NCBI RefSeq assembly: GCF_003217095.1
Contig: NZ_QJSR01000001.1
Span: forward strand, 1,154,009 to 1,218,008
Length of the DNA stretch: 64,000 nt
Reading direction: 5' to 3'
From: Rhizobium sp. PP-CC-3A-592
GTDB lineage: Bacteria; Pseudomonadota; Alphaproteobacteria; Rhizobiales; Rhizobiaceae
In this document: one piece after another, positions 19,204-27,452 of the stretch
Layout of the letters: every line of letters begins with the position of its first letter
How positions within the stretch are numbered: the first letter of the stretch is position 1
Program-made: the position numbers and the translations under genes
Notes under the pieces: model-generated
Database searches by the model: none
What the model was told of the DNA's origin: nothing
Seen by the model: the letters and a program-made list of their open reading frames with translations, nothing else

Positions 19204-19956
19204 ATGCAACGTTCCCTGCTTCGTATCGGCGGCCCCACGCTTTGCGTCGTCCTGACCCTCGGCCTGCTGATGGCGGGCAAGTCGGCGATCACGGGTGCGG
19301 AGAGCACGGCCGTACCGGAGATGACGCTGGAGACACCCGATCTCAGCGATGTCCCGACGATCGGCGAAGATCCTGCCGTCAGTGCTGATGTCCCCGCCGA
19401 TCCCGACACGGAGGCGATGCCGTTTTCTCCCGACGTGCAGAAGCCGGAGGGTGATGTGACGCCAGTTCCCGTTCCCGAGCCACCGGCGGTGGATTCGGAA
19501 TCCCTGGCGCCGCCAGGCGAGGTACCGGTCGATCCGGCCGCGCTGGAGGAGACCATTCTCCGGCATCCGGTTGCTCTGTCGGCCGGTCTTGTCCAGTTCG
19601 AGGGACGAACGATCCAGATCGCGGGCGTCAAGCCGCAGTCGGCCGACCGGATCTGCCGGGCGACGACGGGTGACTGGCCGTGCGGCACCATTGCCCGCAC
19701 CGCCTTCCGCAATTTCATTCGCGCCCGGGCTTTTACCTGTCAGACGCCGAAAGGCGGATGGAGCGGAACGGTGACGGCGCGCTGCACGGTCGGCACCGAT
19801 GATCCCGCCCTCTGGCTTGCTCACAATGGCTGGGCCGAGGTGGACGGAGACGATACCGCTTTGACCGCAGCGGTGGCATCCGCGAAGACCACGGCAAAGG
19901 GTTTCTACCGCGCCGGCACGGAGCCTTCTCCGCCTTCTCAGGGTCTTGCGCCTTGA
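19204..19956 (+). CDS. Membrane-anchored staphylococcal-nuclease-like protein, probably inactive
   Basis: This 250-residue protein has an N-terminal membrane segment (about 8-25) and an acidic Pro/Glu/Val-rich linker to about residue 115. The C-terminal half resembles SNase-like (thermonuclease) proteins: FEGRTIQIAGVKPQSADRIC, then DWPCGTIARTAFRNFI and a closing LAHNGWAEV. The usual DGD and DAPE acidic motifs that bind calcium and catalyse cleavage are absent at the matching place (AGVKPQ), so nuclease activity is doubtful. It starts 13 bp after the S24 repressor gene and is probably co-transcribed. The function is unknown. Confidence 0.7.
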   Translation: MQRSLLRIGGPTLCVVLTLGLLMAGKSAITGAESTAVPEMTLETPDLSDVPTIGEDPAVSADVPADPDTEAMPFSPDVQKPEGDVTPVPVPEPPAVDSESLAPPGEVPVDPAALEETILRHPVALSAGLVQFEGRTIQIAGVKPQSADRICRATTGDWPCGTIARTAFRNFIRARAFTCQTPKGGWSGTVTARCTVGTDDPALWLAHNGWAEVDGDDTALTAAVASAKTTAKGFYRAGTEPSPPSQGLAP

Positions 19957-20074
19957 TGTCTCGAACGAGGTGACGCCTGCGGTGGGCCTTCCAAAGGCTC
20001 GGCGTCTCCCGCGGATGTCTTGCAACAGGCCTTCAGCGACTATACGTGCGGGGCGGATGAACCCCGGAGATCAC

Positions 20075-20485
20075 ATGTCCCAAACTTTGACCCACCAGGA
20101 AGCCCTGATCCACGTCATGGTCATGATGTCCGCGGTGGACAGCGCCATGAGCGACGAGGAGCTGGAGCGGATCGGCAAGCTCTCCCGCATCCTGCCCGTC
20201 TTCGACGACTTCGAGGCAGACGACCTCGTGCCCGTGGCACAGCGCTGCGCGACCCTGCTGTCGGCACCCGAGGGGCTGGATATTCTGCTGGAGCTGGTGC
20301 GGGAAGCCCTGCCGCCGCGGCTGTTCGAGACGGCCTATGCGCTGGCCGTCGATATCGCGGCCGTCGATCTCAATATCCGCACCGAGGAGCTACGGCTCCT
20401 CGCTTTGCTGCGCGACCGTCTCGGCCTCGACAAGCTCGTCTGCGCCGCCATCGAGCGTGGCGCGCAGGCCCGCATGCGCCACTGA
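20075..20485 (+). CDS. TerB-family tellurite-resistance-like protein
   Basis: This 136-residue, mostly helical acidic protein matches the TerB-like fold, with HQEALIHVMVMMSAVDSAMSDEE at the N-terminus and a later ALAVDIAAVDLNIRTEELRLL. Both stretches carry the acidic DxxxxxEE pattern that coordinates metal in TerB. The function is not established outside ter operons, and no other ter genes are present. ATG 20075 follows CCGGAGATCAC. The frame is open upstream to 19946, but that part is not conserved-looking. The gene could belong to the preceding two-gene unit. Confidence 0.8.
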   Translation: MSQTLTHQEALIHVMVMMSAVDSAMSDEELERIGKLSRILPVFDDFEADDLVPVAQRCATLLSAPEGLDILLELVREALPPRLFETAYALAVDIAAVDLNIRTEELRLLALLRDRLGLDKLVCAAIERGAQARMRH

Positions 20486-20505
20486 ACGGACGCCCGAAAA
20501 CGCGA

Positions 20506-21387
20506 TCAGTAGATACCGGTCGGGAAATACCGCAGGTAGATTTCGTTGAGGCGGCCGCTGCGGGATAGCTCCAGAAGCGCGTGATCCAGCGCCTGCGTCA
20601 GGGCCGGATCGCCCTTCCGGTTCATGATCGCCAAGCCTTCGCCGAGGAAGTGCTCGGAGACGTAAGCGCCTCCGACGAGCGTGCAGCAAGCTGCCGCATC
20701 AGCCGAAGCTGCCCAGAAGGACAGCTGCATGCCGTCCGAGAAGACCGCATTCACCGTGCCCGCCTTCAGTGCCTGCAGCATGGCCGCACGATCGGGAAAG
20801 GCCTGCGCGGTGGCTGCCGGAAAGAACGCCTTGAACATGGCCTCATGCGTCGTGCCCGCGACGACGCCGACCGGCTTTGCAAGGATTGCCGACAATTCGA
20901 CTTTGGCTGCCGCGCTGGGTGATGTCCGAGCGGCAAAGCGGGCGGGGAGACGTAGGAACGGGCGCGTGAAGGCGAAGCGCTGGCGAAGTTCGTCCGTCAT
21001 ATCAACGCCGGCAAGGACCGCCTCGCCCTGCCCCTCCTCCAGCGCCGGCTGCAGTTCCTCGAAGGTCACGGCCTGAATCTGGCACTTCGCCTCGATCTCC
21101 AGAACCCGGCAGATCTCGCGGGCGAGATCGACGTGGAAGCCGGACAGCTTTTGCGATTGATCGATGAAGTTGAACGGCGGGAAATCGACGGTGGTCAGGA
21201 ACCGCAAGCGTGCAAGCCCGCTGAGATCCGGCTTTGCGATCCGCTCGCGGGCGTCGAAGGACAAAGGCAGCTCGCGCAGGGGCTCTGCCGCGTGCACTGC
21301 GATACCCCCTATCCAAGCCGTCGCAAAGATGATTAAGATTGCCCTAATGATCGGTTGGATTGAGAAAATCCGTATCATTCTCATCAA
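20506..21387 (-). CDS. Periplasmic solute-binding protein (amino-acid-type, SBP family 3)
   Basis: This 293-residue protein has a signal peptide (about 1-33, ending VHAAEPL) and a type 3 solute-binding domain. FLTTVDFPPFNFIDQSQKLSGFHVDLAREICRVL is the classic entry motif (shown here in part: PPFNFID, GFHVDLA). DMTDELRQRFAFTRPFL and a later GTVNAVFSDGMQL complete the pattern. It likely binds an amino acid or related small molecule. No ABC permease or ATPase gene is adjacent, so it is an orphan binding protein, or it feeds a distant transporter or sensor. It is divergent from the glycosyltransferase gene, and the two 5' ends are about 50 bp apart. Confidence 0.82.
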   Translation of the reverse strand: MMRMIRIFSIQPIIRAILIIFATAWIGGIAVHAAEPLRELPLSFDARERIAKPDLSGLARLRFLTTVDFPPFNFIDQSQKLSGFHVDLAREICRVLEIEAKCQIQAVTFEELQPALEEGQGEAVLAGVDMTDELRQRFAFTRPFLRLPARFAARTSPSAAAKVELSAILAKPVGVVAGTTHEAMFKAFFPAATAQAFPDRAAMLQALKAGTVNAVFSDGMQLSFWAASADAAACCTLVGGAYVSEHFLGEGLAIMNRKGDPALTQALDHALLELSRSGRLNEIYLRYFPTGIY

Positions 21388-21437
21388 ATTCCGGCTTCAG
21401 GTCTTCAAGGGCCGACGCTGTTTGCGACGAGGTGTTC

Positions 21438-23360
21438 ATGCGTGTCCTAGACTATCCGTCGCTGCCGGGAATGGCTACTCGAAGAGCGCGTGCCGTTTCG
21501 GAAAACACGCCTCTACCCGCCTTTTCGGTCGATCTGTTGCGCGAAGGACGCCTGCTTCTCAAGCTCGGCATCGGCAAGCCGACGATCGCCCGGATGATGC
21601 TTCGGGCACAAGAGAACGGGACAACCGCCGAGGAAGAGCTTCTGGCCTCCGGCGAGATTGTCGATACGCTGTACTTCGAAGCGCTGGCGGATCTGCTGGG
21701 ACTGCCGTTCATGGCGGAGATCGATGCGGATCAGGTTCATGACGCCGAGACGCTGGATGCGCAGCTCATCTCACCAGATATGCTGCGCCTCTACCATTCC
21801 AGCCGTCCGGCGATCACCGTCATCGTGCCGAAACTCAGCCAGATCCACGACCTCGCGCTGACGCTTGATCGACGGCCGGCGCTGGCCGAGATCCTGGCCG
21901 TGTCGACGCCGCGTGCGGTGCGGACGGCTGCCTGGACGGCGGGCCGGGAGCGGCGCGTCCGCGACACGGTCAGCCTCCTCTTCGAGGCAGCGCCGCTGCA
22001 TAGTGCCCGCATCGTCTTCTGGGGCAAGCAGGGATTTTATACCGGGCTCGGGCTTTCGATTTTCGTTTTCTCTGCTTTTCTCGCGCCTCTCGTCTGGCTG
22101 CTGGTCACGCACCTCCTGTTGACCAGCCTCTATTTCTGCCAGCTTTTCCTGCGCGCGCGGGCCCTGCTCCATGTGAAGAAAGCCGTGACGAAGCTGCCGT
22201 CCGTCGAGAGGCTTAAGGCGCAGCAGGCGGGGCCTCTTCCGGTCTACTCGATCTTCGTCGCCCTCTACCGGGAGACGGAGGTCGTAGCGCAACTGGTCGG
22301 AGCCCTCGACCGTCTCGACTGGCCCCGGTCGCGCCTCGACATCAAGCTGATCTGCGAGGCCGACGATGGCGAAACGCTCGCGGCGCTGGAAGCCCTGTCG
22401 CTATCCTCCGAATACGAGATCGTGCGCGTTCCCCCGGCCGGGCCGCGTACGAAGCCGAAGGCGCTGAGCTATGCCCTGCCCGGTGCGAGCGGCGCGTTTC
22501 TGACCATCTATGACGCGGAGGACCGGCCGGACCCGGGGCAGTTGCGGGAGGCTCATGCCGTTTTTCTTGCCGCGGACCCACGCGTCGCGTGCCTCCAGTC
22601 GCCTCTGGTCGTCACGAATGCCAAAGCGGGCTGGCTCAGCGCGATGTTCGCGCTCGAATATGCCGCGCTGTTTCGCGGGCTTCTGCCGTTCCTGTCATCG
22701 GCCGGCCTGCCACTTCCGCTCGGCGGCACCTCGAACCATTTTCGTGTGGATGTGCTCAAGGCGGTCGGGGGCTGGGATCCCTTCAATACGACGGAGGACG
22801 CGGATCTCGGCATGCGGCTCTATCGCCTCGGCTACCGGTCACAGGTGATCCTCCGCCCGACGCTCGAGGACGCGCCGACGGACACGGTAGCCTGGTTTGC
22901 GCAGCGGACGCGGTGGTACAAGGGCTGGCTGCAGACATGGCTCGTGATGATGCGCGACCCCGAACATCTCCATCGACAGATGGGATGGAAGGCGTTCGCA
23001 ACCGCGCAGATCCTCGTGGCCGGCATGATCCTGTCGGCACTCGCGCATCCGCTGACCCTTGCCTTCCTGCTCTATCTCGGCTGGACGCTGCTGGCCGGAA
23101 ACCTCTCGAGCGGAGACACAGTCCTTGCGTCCTGCCTGATGCATCTCGACATCCTCAACATCATCGGCAGCTACGCCATCGTGATCCAGCTCGGCCGCAA
23201 GTCGATGAGCGCCGACGAGTGGCGGGCTGTGGGTGGACGATGGCGGGCCGTGCCCGCCTATTGGCTGATGATTTCCGGCGCGGCCTGGGCCGCCATCATC
23301 GAGCTCTATCGCAAGCCGTTCGTCTGGAACAAGACGCCGCACCGGCCGACGGTGCCCTAA
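21438..23360 (+). CDS. Membrane glycosyltransferase family 2 with N-terminal MshEN/GspE-N-like domain
   Basis: This 640-residue protein begins with a domain of about 130 residues that resembles the MshEN/GspE N-terminal module (LLKLGIGKPTIARMML, ASGEIVDTLYFEALADLLGLPFM), known to bind c-di-GMP in some ATPases. Two membrane segments follow near residues 205-240. The GT2 core then has EADDGET, DAEDRPDP, a TTEDADLGMRL motif and the processive-type QRTRWYKGW. Three to four membrane segments close the protein. It probably polymerises or transfers a sugar at the inner membrane. ATG 21438 has GAGG upstream. An earlier ATG (21360) would overlap the divergent gene. Confidence 0.85.
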   Translation: MRVLDYPSLPGMATRRARAVSENTPLPAFSVDLLREGRLLLKLGIGKPTIARMMLRAQENGTTAEEELLASGEIVDTLYFEALADLLGLPFMAEIDADQVHDAETLDAQLISPDMLRLYHSSRPAITVIVPKLSQIHDLALTLDRRPALAEILAVSTPRAVRTAAWTAGRERRVRDTVSLLFEAAPLHSARIVFWGKQGFYTGLGLSIFVFSAFLAPLVWLLVTHLLLTSLYFCQLFLRARALLHVKKAVTKLPSVERLKAQQAGPLPVYSIFVALYRETEVVAQLVGALDRLDWPRSRLDIKLICEADDGETLAALEALSLSSEYEIVRVPPAGPRTKPKALSYALPGASGAFLTIYDAEDRPDPGQLREAHAVFLAADPRVACLQSPLVVTNAKAGWLSAMFALEYAALFRGLLPFLSSAGLPLPLGGTSNHFRVDVLKAVGGWDPFNTTEDADLGMRLYRLGYRSQVILRPTLEDAPTDTVAWFAQRTRWYKGWLQTWLVMMRDPEHLHRQMGWKAFATAQILVAGMILSALAHPLTLAFLLYLGWTLLAGNLSSGDTVLASCLMHLDILNIIGSYAIVIQLGRKSMSADEWRAVGGRWRAVPAYWLMISGAAWAAIIELYRKPFVWNKTPHRPTVP

Positions 23361-23431
23361 CACATTTCCAGCCGAAGCGGACTCACTTCGGCGTCGGACA
23401 ATGCGGCAAAACAAGGGACGAGAGCCGGCTG

Positions 23432-24880
23432 TCAGCGTCTCCGATTGGCCGCAGCGCGGCTGTAATAGGCCTGCTTCTGCTTGTACATGTCAATATCGGC
23501 GCGCTTGACCAAGGCTTCCATGCTTTCCGCGGCCAAGCTGGTTGCGCGGCCCATGGAGACGCTGAGCGTGCCCGTGGGATAGAACTGGTTGTTGATCTTC
23601 AGGAGATCGTCGATGCTCTCGATCATCGCGGCCACCGCCATCTCGTCGGCACCGGGCATGAGCAAGGCGAACTCGTCGCCGCCGATGCGTGCGGCGCGAT
23701 TGGGACCGCTCACCGCCTCGTTCAACACCTCGCCCAGACGCCGCAGCAACGCATCGCCGGCATCGTGGCCGCGCTGATCGTTTGCCTCCTTCAGACCGTT
23801 GAGATCGAGAATAACGACGGACACCGGGCGTAGCGACTTCCGCTCGATCCGGTTCAGTTCCTCCATGTAGAAGGCACGGTTGTGCAGCTTGGTCAGAACG
23901 TCGTGCTTGCCGAGATATTCGAGATAGGCTTCGGCCTTCTTGCGGGCGGTGATGTCTGTCAGGGCGACCTGCACCAGCGACCAGTCGTCCTCGTGCCCCG
24001 GCAGCACGGAAAACTGCAACAGCACGAACCGCTCGGACCCGTCGAGCGCATAGTTGACGACTTCGCGATGGTGAAACAGATTGCCGTTCCAGAGCTCGAT
24101 GAGCTGCTCGCGAAAATGCTGCTGCATGTTGCCGCGGAAGATATCGGCGAGCCGATGGAGCAGCGTCCGGCGGTCGGGCGCAACGAAAAGATCGAGCGTC
24201 GCCTGATTGACGTCGATCACCCGGATCTCGCTCATGCACTGCGTGACGAACTCCGGATGCACGTCGGTGAACACGCGGAAGTCCACGATGCCGCGCCGGC
24301 GCACGTCGTCCAGCAAGATCTTGATCCGGCTGAAATCTTCCACCCAGAGCGAGACCGGGGAGTGTTCGAAGATCCCTTCCGCATATTGGCGGCTTTCCCG
24401 CTCCGCGCGAGCTGCTGTTTCGCGCGCCGTTACGTCTTCCGTGGTCAGAAGGACCCGGGCCAGCGTCCCTTCGTGCCCCGGAAGCACGTTGCCTCTCAGC
24501 TGGATGTCGAGCCTGCGGCCGCCCAATGTGTAATTGATGGCATTGCTGGAAAAGGCAGATTTGCCGTCGAAGAGCTGCGAGAGTTCGCTGATATGGCTGG
24601 TCAGCATGTCGTCGCGGAAGACGAGGCCGAGGTTTTCGACCAGATGATCGAGGTCGCGAGCCTCGAACAGGTCCAGCGTCCGTCTGTTGACCTTCAGCAC
24701 CTTAATGCGGCTGGAGCAGGCTGCGACACGCGCGGGATCTTCGGCAAGGAAGGCGGAGATATTCTCGACGCCCTCCCCACGCCATGTCTCGAACAAGGCG
24801 TGGACGCCGCTGAAATCCTCGATCCACATGGCGACCGGCGCCAGATCGAACGTTTGGGCTACATCGTCTTCCATCGTCAC
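23432..24880 (-). CDS. Diguanylate cyclase with two tandem PAS-like sensor domains
   Basis: This 482-residue protein has two PAS-like domains of about 130 residues each that look like a tandem duplication: VAMWIEDFSGVHALFETW with RRTLDLFEARD, and VSLWVEDFSRIKILLDDV with QATLDLFVAPD. Each ends in an ARETAARAE/ARKKAEAYLE linker. The GGDEF domain follows, with an intact active-site RIGGDEFALL near residue 400. It should make cyclic di-GMP. The I-site RxxD upstream of GGDEF is not obvious (EAVSGPNR precedes it), so product inhibition is uncertain. It has no EAL domain and no membrane segment. It is convergent with the MshEN-type glycosyltransferase gene. Confidence 0.9.
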   Translation of the reverse strand: MTMEDDVAQTFDLAPVAMWIEDFSGVHALFETWRGEGVENISAFLAEDPARVAACSSRIKVLKVNRRTLDLFEARDLDHLVENLGLVFRDDMLTSHISELSQLFDGKSAFSSNAINYTLGGRRLDIQLRGNVLPGHEGTLARVLLTTEDVTARETAARAERESRQYAEGIFEHSPVSLWVEDFSRIKILLDDVRRRGIVDFRVFTDVHPEFVTQCMSEIRVIDVNQATLDLFVAPDRRTLLHRLADIFRGNMQQHFREQLIELWNGNLFHHREVVNYALDGSERFVLLQFSVLPGHEDDWSLVQVALTDITARKKAEAYLEYLGKHDVLTKLHNRAFYMEELNRIERKSLRPVSVVILDLNGLKEANDQRGHDAGDALLRRLGEVLNEAVSGPNRAARIGGDEFALLMPGADEMAVAAMIESIDDLLKINNQFYPTGTLSVSMGRATSLAAESMEALVKRADIDMYKQKQAYYSRAAANRRR

Positions 24881-25061
24881 GAAATCATGGATCCTTGTTG
24901 AATCGATGCGTCATTTTTGACTGACCCTTAAAGCCCTAGCCAAGAAAAGATGATCTTGCAACGCAACCGATGCTGCGCCGCACGCAAAACCAGCCTTTCG
25001 CGGTATTGCCTCGGGAGACTTGCGTGACATCGCCTTTGGGGTCACGGCCGTGTCACGCCAA

Positions 25062-25090
25062 TTGACGGGATTATCACACATCCGTATGTT
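25062..25090 (+). promoter_or_regulatory. Candidate sigma-70 promoter of the FGGY kinase operon
   Basis: TTGACG (25062-25067) and TATGTT (25085-25090) are separated by exactly 17 bp and lie about 50 bp before the kinase start. A CACGGCCGTG palindrome sits about 10 bp upstream (25043-25052) and could be an operator for the DeoR-type regulator encoded in the operon. Confidence 0.5.
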
Positions 25091-25140
25091 ACCCCTTGCC
25101 GAAGGCTGCAGCTTTCGGGTGGGGATGGGAGGATGATACG

Positions 25141-26679
25141 ATGGATTGCCTGCTCGGCATCGACAACGGGCTGACGGTAACGAAGGCCGTCGTCTTCCGG
25201 CCGGATGGAACGCCGATTTCCGTGGCGCGGCGCCGGGTCGCGCAGTCCCTTCCGCATCCGCGCTGGGTGGAACGCGATATGGACGGGCTCTGGGCTGCCA
25301 CAGCCGAGGCGATCCGCGAAGCGATCACGACAGCCGGCTGCCGTCCGTCCGACATCAAGGCGGTCGCTGCGACTGCGCATGGCGATGGTGTCTACGTGCT
25401 TGGTCGCGACAGCCGGCCGCTCGGGCCGGGCATCCTGTCGCTCGACAGCCGCGCGGGTGCATTGTCCGATGCGTGGAACGCGACGGAGATCGCCGCGCGG
25501 GCGCTCGAACTCACCGGCCAGTCTCCGCATGCTTCCGCACCCTCGGCCATTCTTGCCTGGATTCGCGACAACCAACCGGAACGGTTCGCCGGCATCGGCC
25601 ATGTGCTGGCCTGCAAGGACTGGCTCCGCTTCTGCCTGACCGGCACGATCGGCACGGACCGGACGGAGGCGAGCATTTCCTTCACGAATGTTGCGACGCA
25701 GGCCTTCGACCGCGAGGCGCTGTCGCTTTTCGGTCTGGATTCCTTATGGAACGCGCTTCCCGACATGGCGCCTTCGGCCGCAATCGTCGGCGGCGTCACG
25801 GCCGCGGCCTCCGCGCTGACGGGGCTTCTGGAGGGAACGCCCGTCGCTGCCGGGCTGCACGACGTGACGGCCTCCGCTCTGGGGATCGGCGGTCATGAGA
25901 CGGGATTGCTGTCGATCGTTGCCGGCACCTATTCGATCAACGAGGTGGTGACGGACCGACCGGTGACCGATCCGCGCTGGCACTGCCGAAGCGCCATCGA
26001 GCCCGGACAGTGGAACAACATGGCCGTTTCCCCCGCATCCACTGCGAATTACGACTGGTTCCTCGACCAGTTCTGCCGCGCCGAGCAGAGCGAAGCTGCC
26101 AAAAGCGGGGCTGGCGTTCACGAGCTTCTGAAGCCGGAACTGGATGCCGCCTTCGGTCGTCCGTCCGATATCCTGTTCCACCCCTACCTGTTCGGTTCGC
26201 CCTATGGCAGCACGGCGAGCGCCGGCTTCTTTGGCGTTCACGGCTGGCACGATCGCGGCGACATGCTGAAGGCCGTGCTCGAAGGCATCGTCTTCAACCA
26301 CAAGGCTCATGTGGACGACCTGCGGAGCGTCATGCCGATCACGGAGGCGCGGATTTCGGGCGGCGGCGCGCGGAACCCGGCGCTGTCGCAGATGTTTGCC
26401 GACGCGCTCGACCTGCCGGTGCATGTGACCTCGGCGGATGAGGCCGCAGCCTGGGGTGCGGCACTCACGGCAGGGGCAGCCATCGGCCTCTACAACAGCC
26501 CGCAGGCCGGCGCGCGCAAGACGACGACGATCCTGCGCAGCCACACGCCGGACCCTGAGCGAAGGGCAGCCCTCGCGGCACGCTACACCCTTTACCGGGA
26601 GATGGCCGAAGCGATGCAGCCGCACTGGCGGGCCATCGAACGGCTGGCGGAAGGCTCGCGGAAGGCGATCACGACATGA
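25141..26679 (+). CDS. FGGY-family carbohydrate kinase (substrate unknown)
   Basis: This 512-residue kinase has the FGGY N-terminal phosphate-binding pattern (CLLGIDNGLTVTKAVVF). It also has a central GTYSINEVV segment and the C-terminal FGGY signature region (VLEGIVFNHKAHVDDL, ARISGGGARNPALSQMFADAL). It should phosphorylate a sugar or polyol with ATP. The nearest relatives by eye are L-xylulose/L-fuculose-type kinases. It is the first gene of a coupled trio with a DeoR regulator (ATGA overlap at 26676-26679) and a GlpD-like dehydrogenase. This suggests a pathway in which a polyol or ketose is phosphorylated and then oxidised. No transporter is adjacent. Start ATG 25141 follows GGGAGGATGATACG. 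Confidence 0.85.
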   Translation: MDCLLGIDNGLTVTKAVVFRPDGTPISVARRRVAQSLPHPRWVERDMDGLWAATAEAIREAITTAGCRPSDIKAVAATAHGDGVYVLGRDSRPLGPGILSLDSRAGALSDAWNATEIAARALELTGQSPHASAPSAILAWIRDNQPERFAGIGHVLACKDWLRFCLTGTIGTDRTEASISFTNVATQAFDREALSLFGLDSLWNALPDMAPSAAIVGGVTAAASALTGLLEGTPVAAGLHDVTASALGIGGHETGLLSIVAGTYSINEVVTDRPVTDPRWHCRSAIEPGQWNNMAVSPASTANYDWFLDQFCRAEQSEAAKSGAGVHELLKPELDAAFGRPSDILFHPYLFGSPYGSTASAGFFGVHGWHDRGDMLKAVLEGIVFNHKAHVDDLRSVMPITEARISGGGARNPALSQMFADALDLPVHVTSADEAAAWGAALTAGAAIGLYNSPQAGARKTTTILRSHTPDPERRAALAARYTLYREMAEAMQPHWRAIERLAEGSRKAITT

Positions 26680-27452
26680 AGGCCGATGCGCGCCGGGACG
26701 AGATCGCCGACTATATCATGCAGGCCGGACAGGCGCGCATCGAGGATCTCGTCGCGCATTTCGGCGTGTCGCGCATGACGATCCATCGCCATGTCGATCG
26801 CCTCGCTCATCAGGGCGTGCTGCGCAAGCTGCACGGCACCGTCACCGTCCAACCATCCGGCCTTTACGAGAGCGCCTTCCGCTACCGCGAGACCGTCGGC
26901 AAGGCGGAGAAGGCAGCGCTGGCGCGCGCCGCCCTTGCCCATGTGGAGCCGGGACAGGCGGTGATGCTCGACGACAGCACCACCGGTGCCGCCCTTGCCG
27001 ACCTTCTGGCAGGCGTGCGGCCACTGACCGTGATCACCAACGGGCTCGTCTCCACCAACCGACTGATCGACAACGACGAAATCGAGGTGCTTTGCCTTGG
27101 CGGCACCTATCACCGCACGTTCAACGCTTTCATCGGCCTGACGACCGAGCGCGCCGTGGCGGCGTTGCGGGCCAACGTGTTCTTCTGCTCGGCCTCGGCG
27201 GTGGACGGGGGCACGGCGTTCATCCAGGATGCGCAGGTGACCAAGGTCAAGCAGGCGATGATGGCCGCGGCCTCGCGCCGCATCCTGCTGCTCGACTCCT
27301 CCAAATTCGGCAAGGTAGCCCTGAACGTCTTTGCCGACCTCACGGCTTTCGATGCCGTACTGGCGACGGACCGGCTCGCAGACGCCGTCGGCGCCGATCT
27401 TCTTGCACGCGGCGTTCCCCTCAGCATCACCAAGACAGGCAGGACATCATGA
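26676..27452 (+). CDS. DeoR/GlpR-family transcriptional regulator
   Basis: This 258-residue regulator has an N-terminal DeoR winged helix (RIEDLVAHFGVSRMTIHRHVDRL) and a C-terminal sugar-phosphate sensor domain. The latter shows VMLDDSTTGAALADLL, the TVITNGLVSTN stretch and LLLDSSKFGKVAL. Such proteins repress sugar catabolic operons and respond to the phosphorylated intermediate. It overlaps the kinase stop codon and the dehydrogenase start codon by 4 bp each (ATGA), so the three genes are translationally coupled and autoregulation is likely. Confidence 0.9.
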   Translation: MKADARRDEIADYIMQAGQARIEDLVAHFGVSRMTIHRHVDRLAHQGVLRKLHGTVTVQPSGLYESAFRYRETVGKAEKAALARAALAHVEPGQAVMLDDSTTGAALADLLAGVRPLTVITNGLVSTNRLIDNDEIEVLCLGGTYHRTFNAFIGLTTERAVAALRANVFFCSASAVDGGTAFIQDAQVTKVKQAMMAAASRRILLLDSSKFGKVALNVFADLTAFDAVLATDRLADAVGADLLARGVPLSITKTGRTS

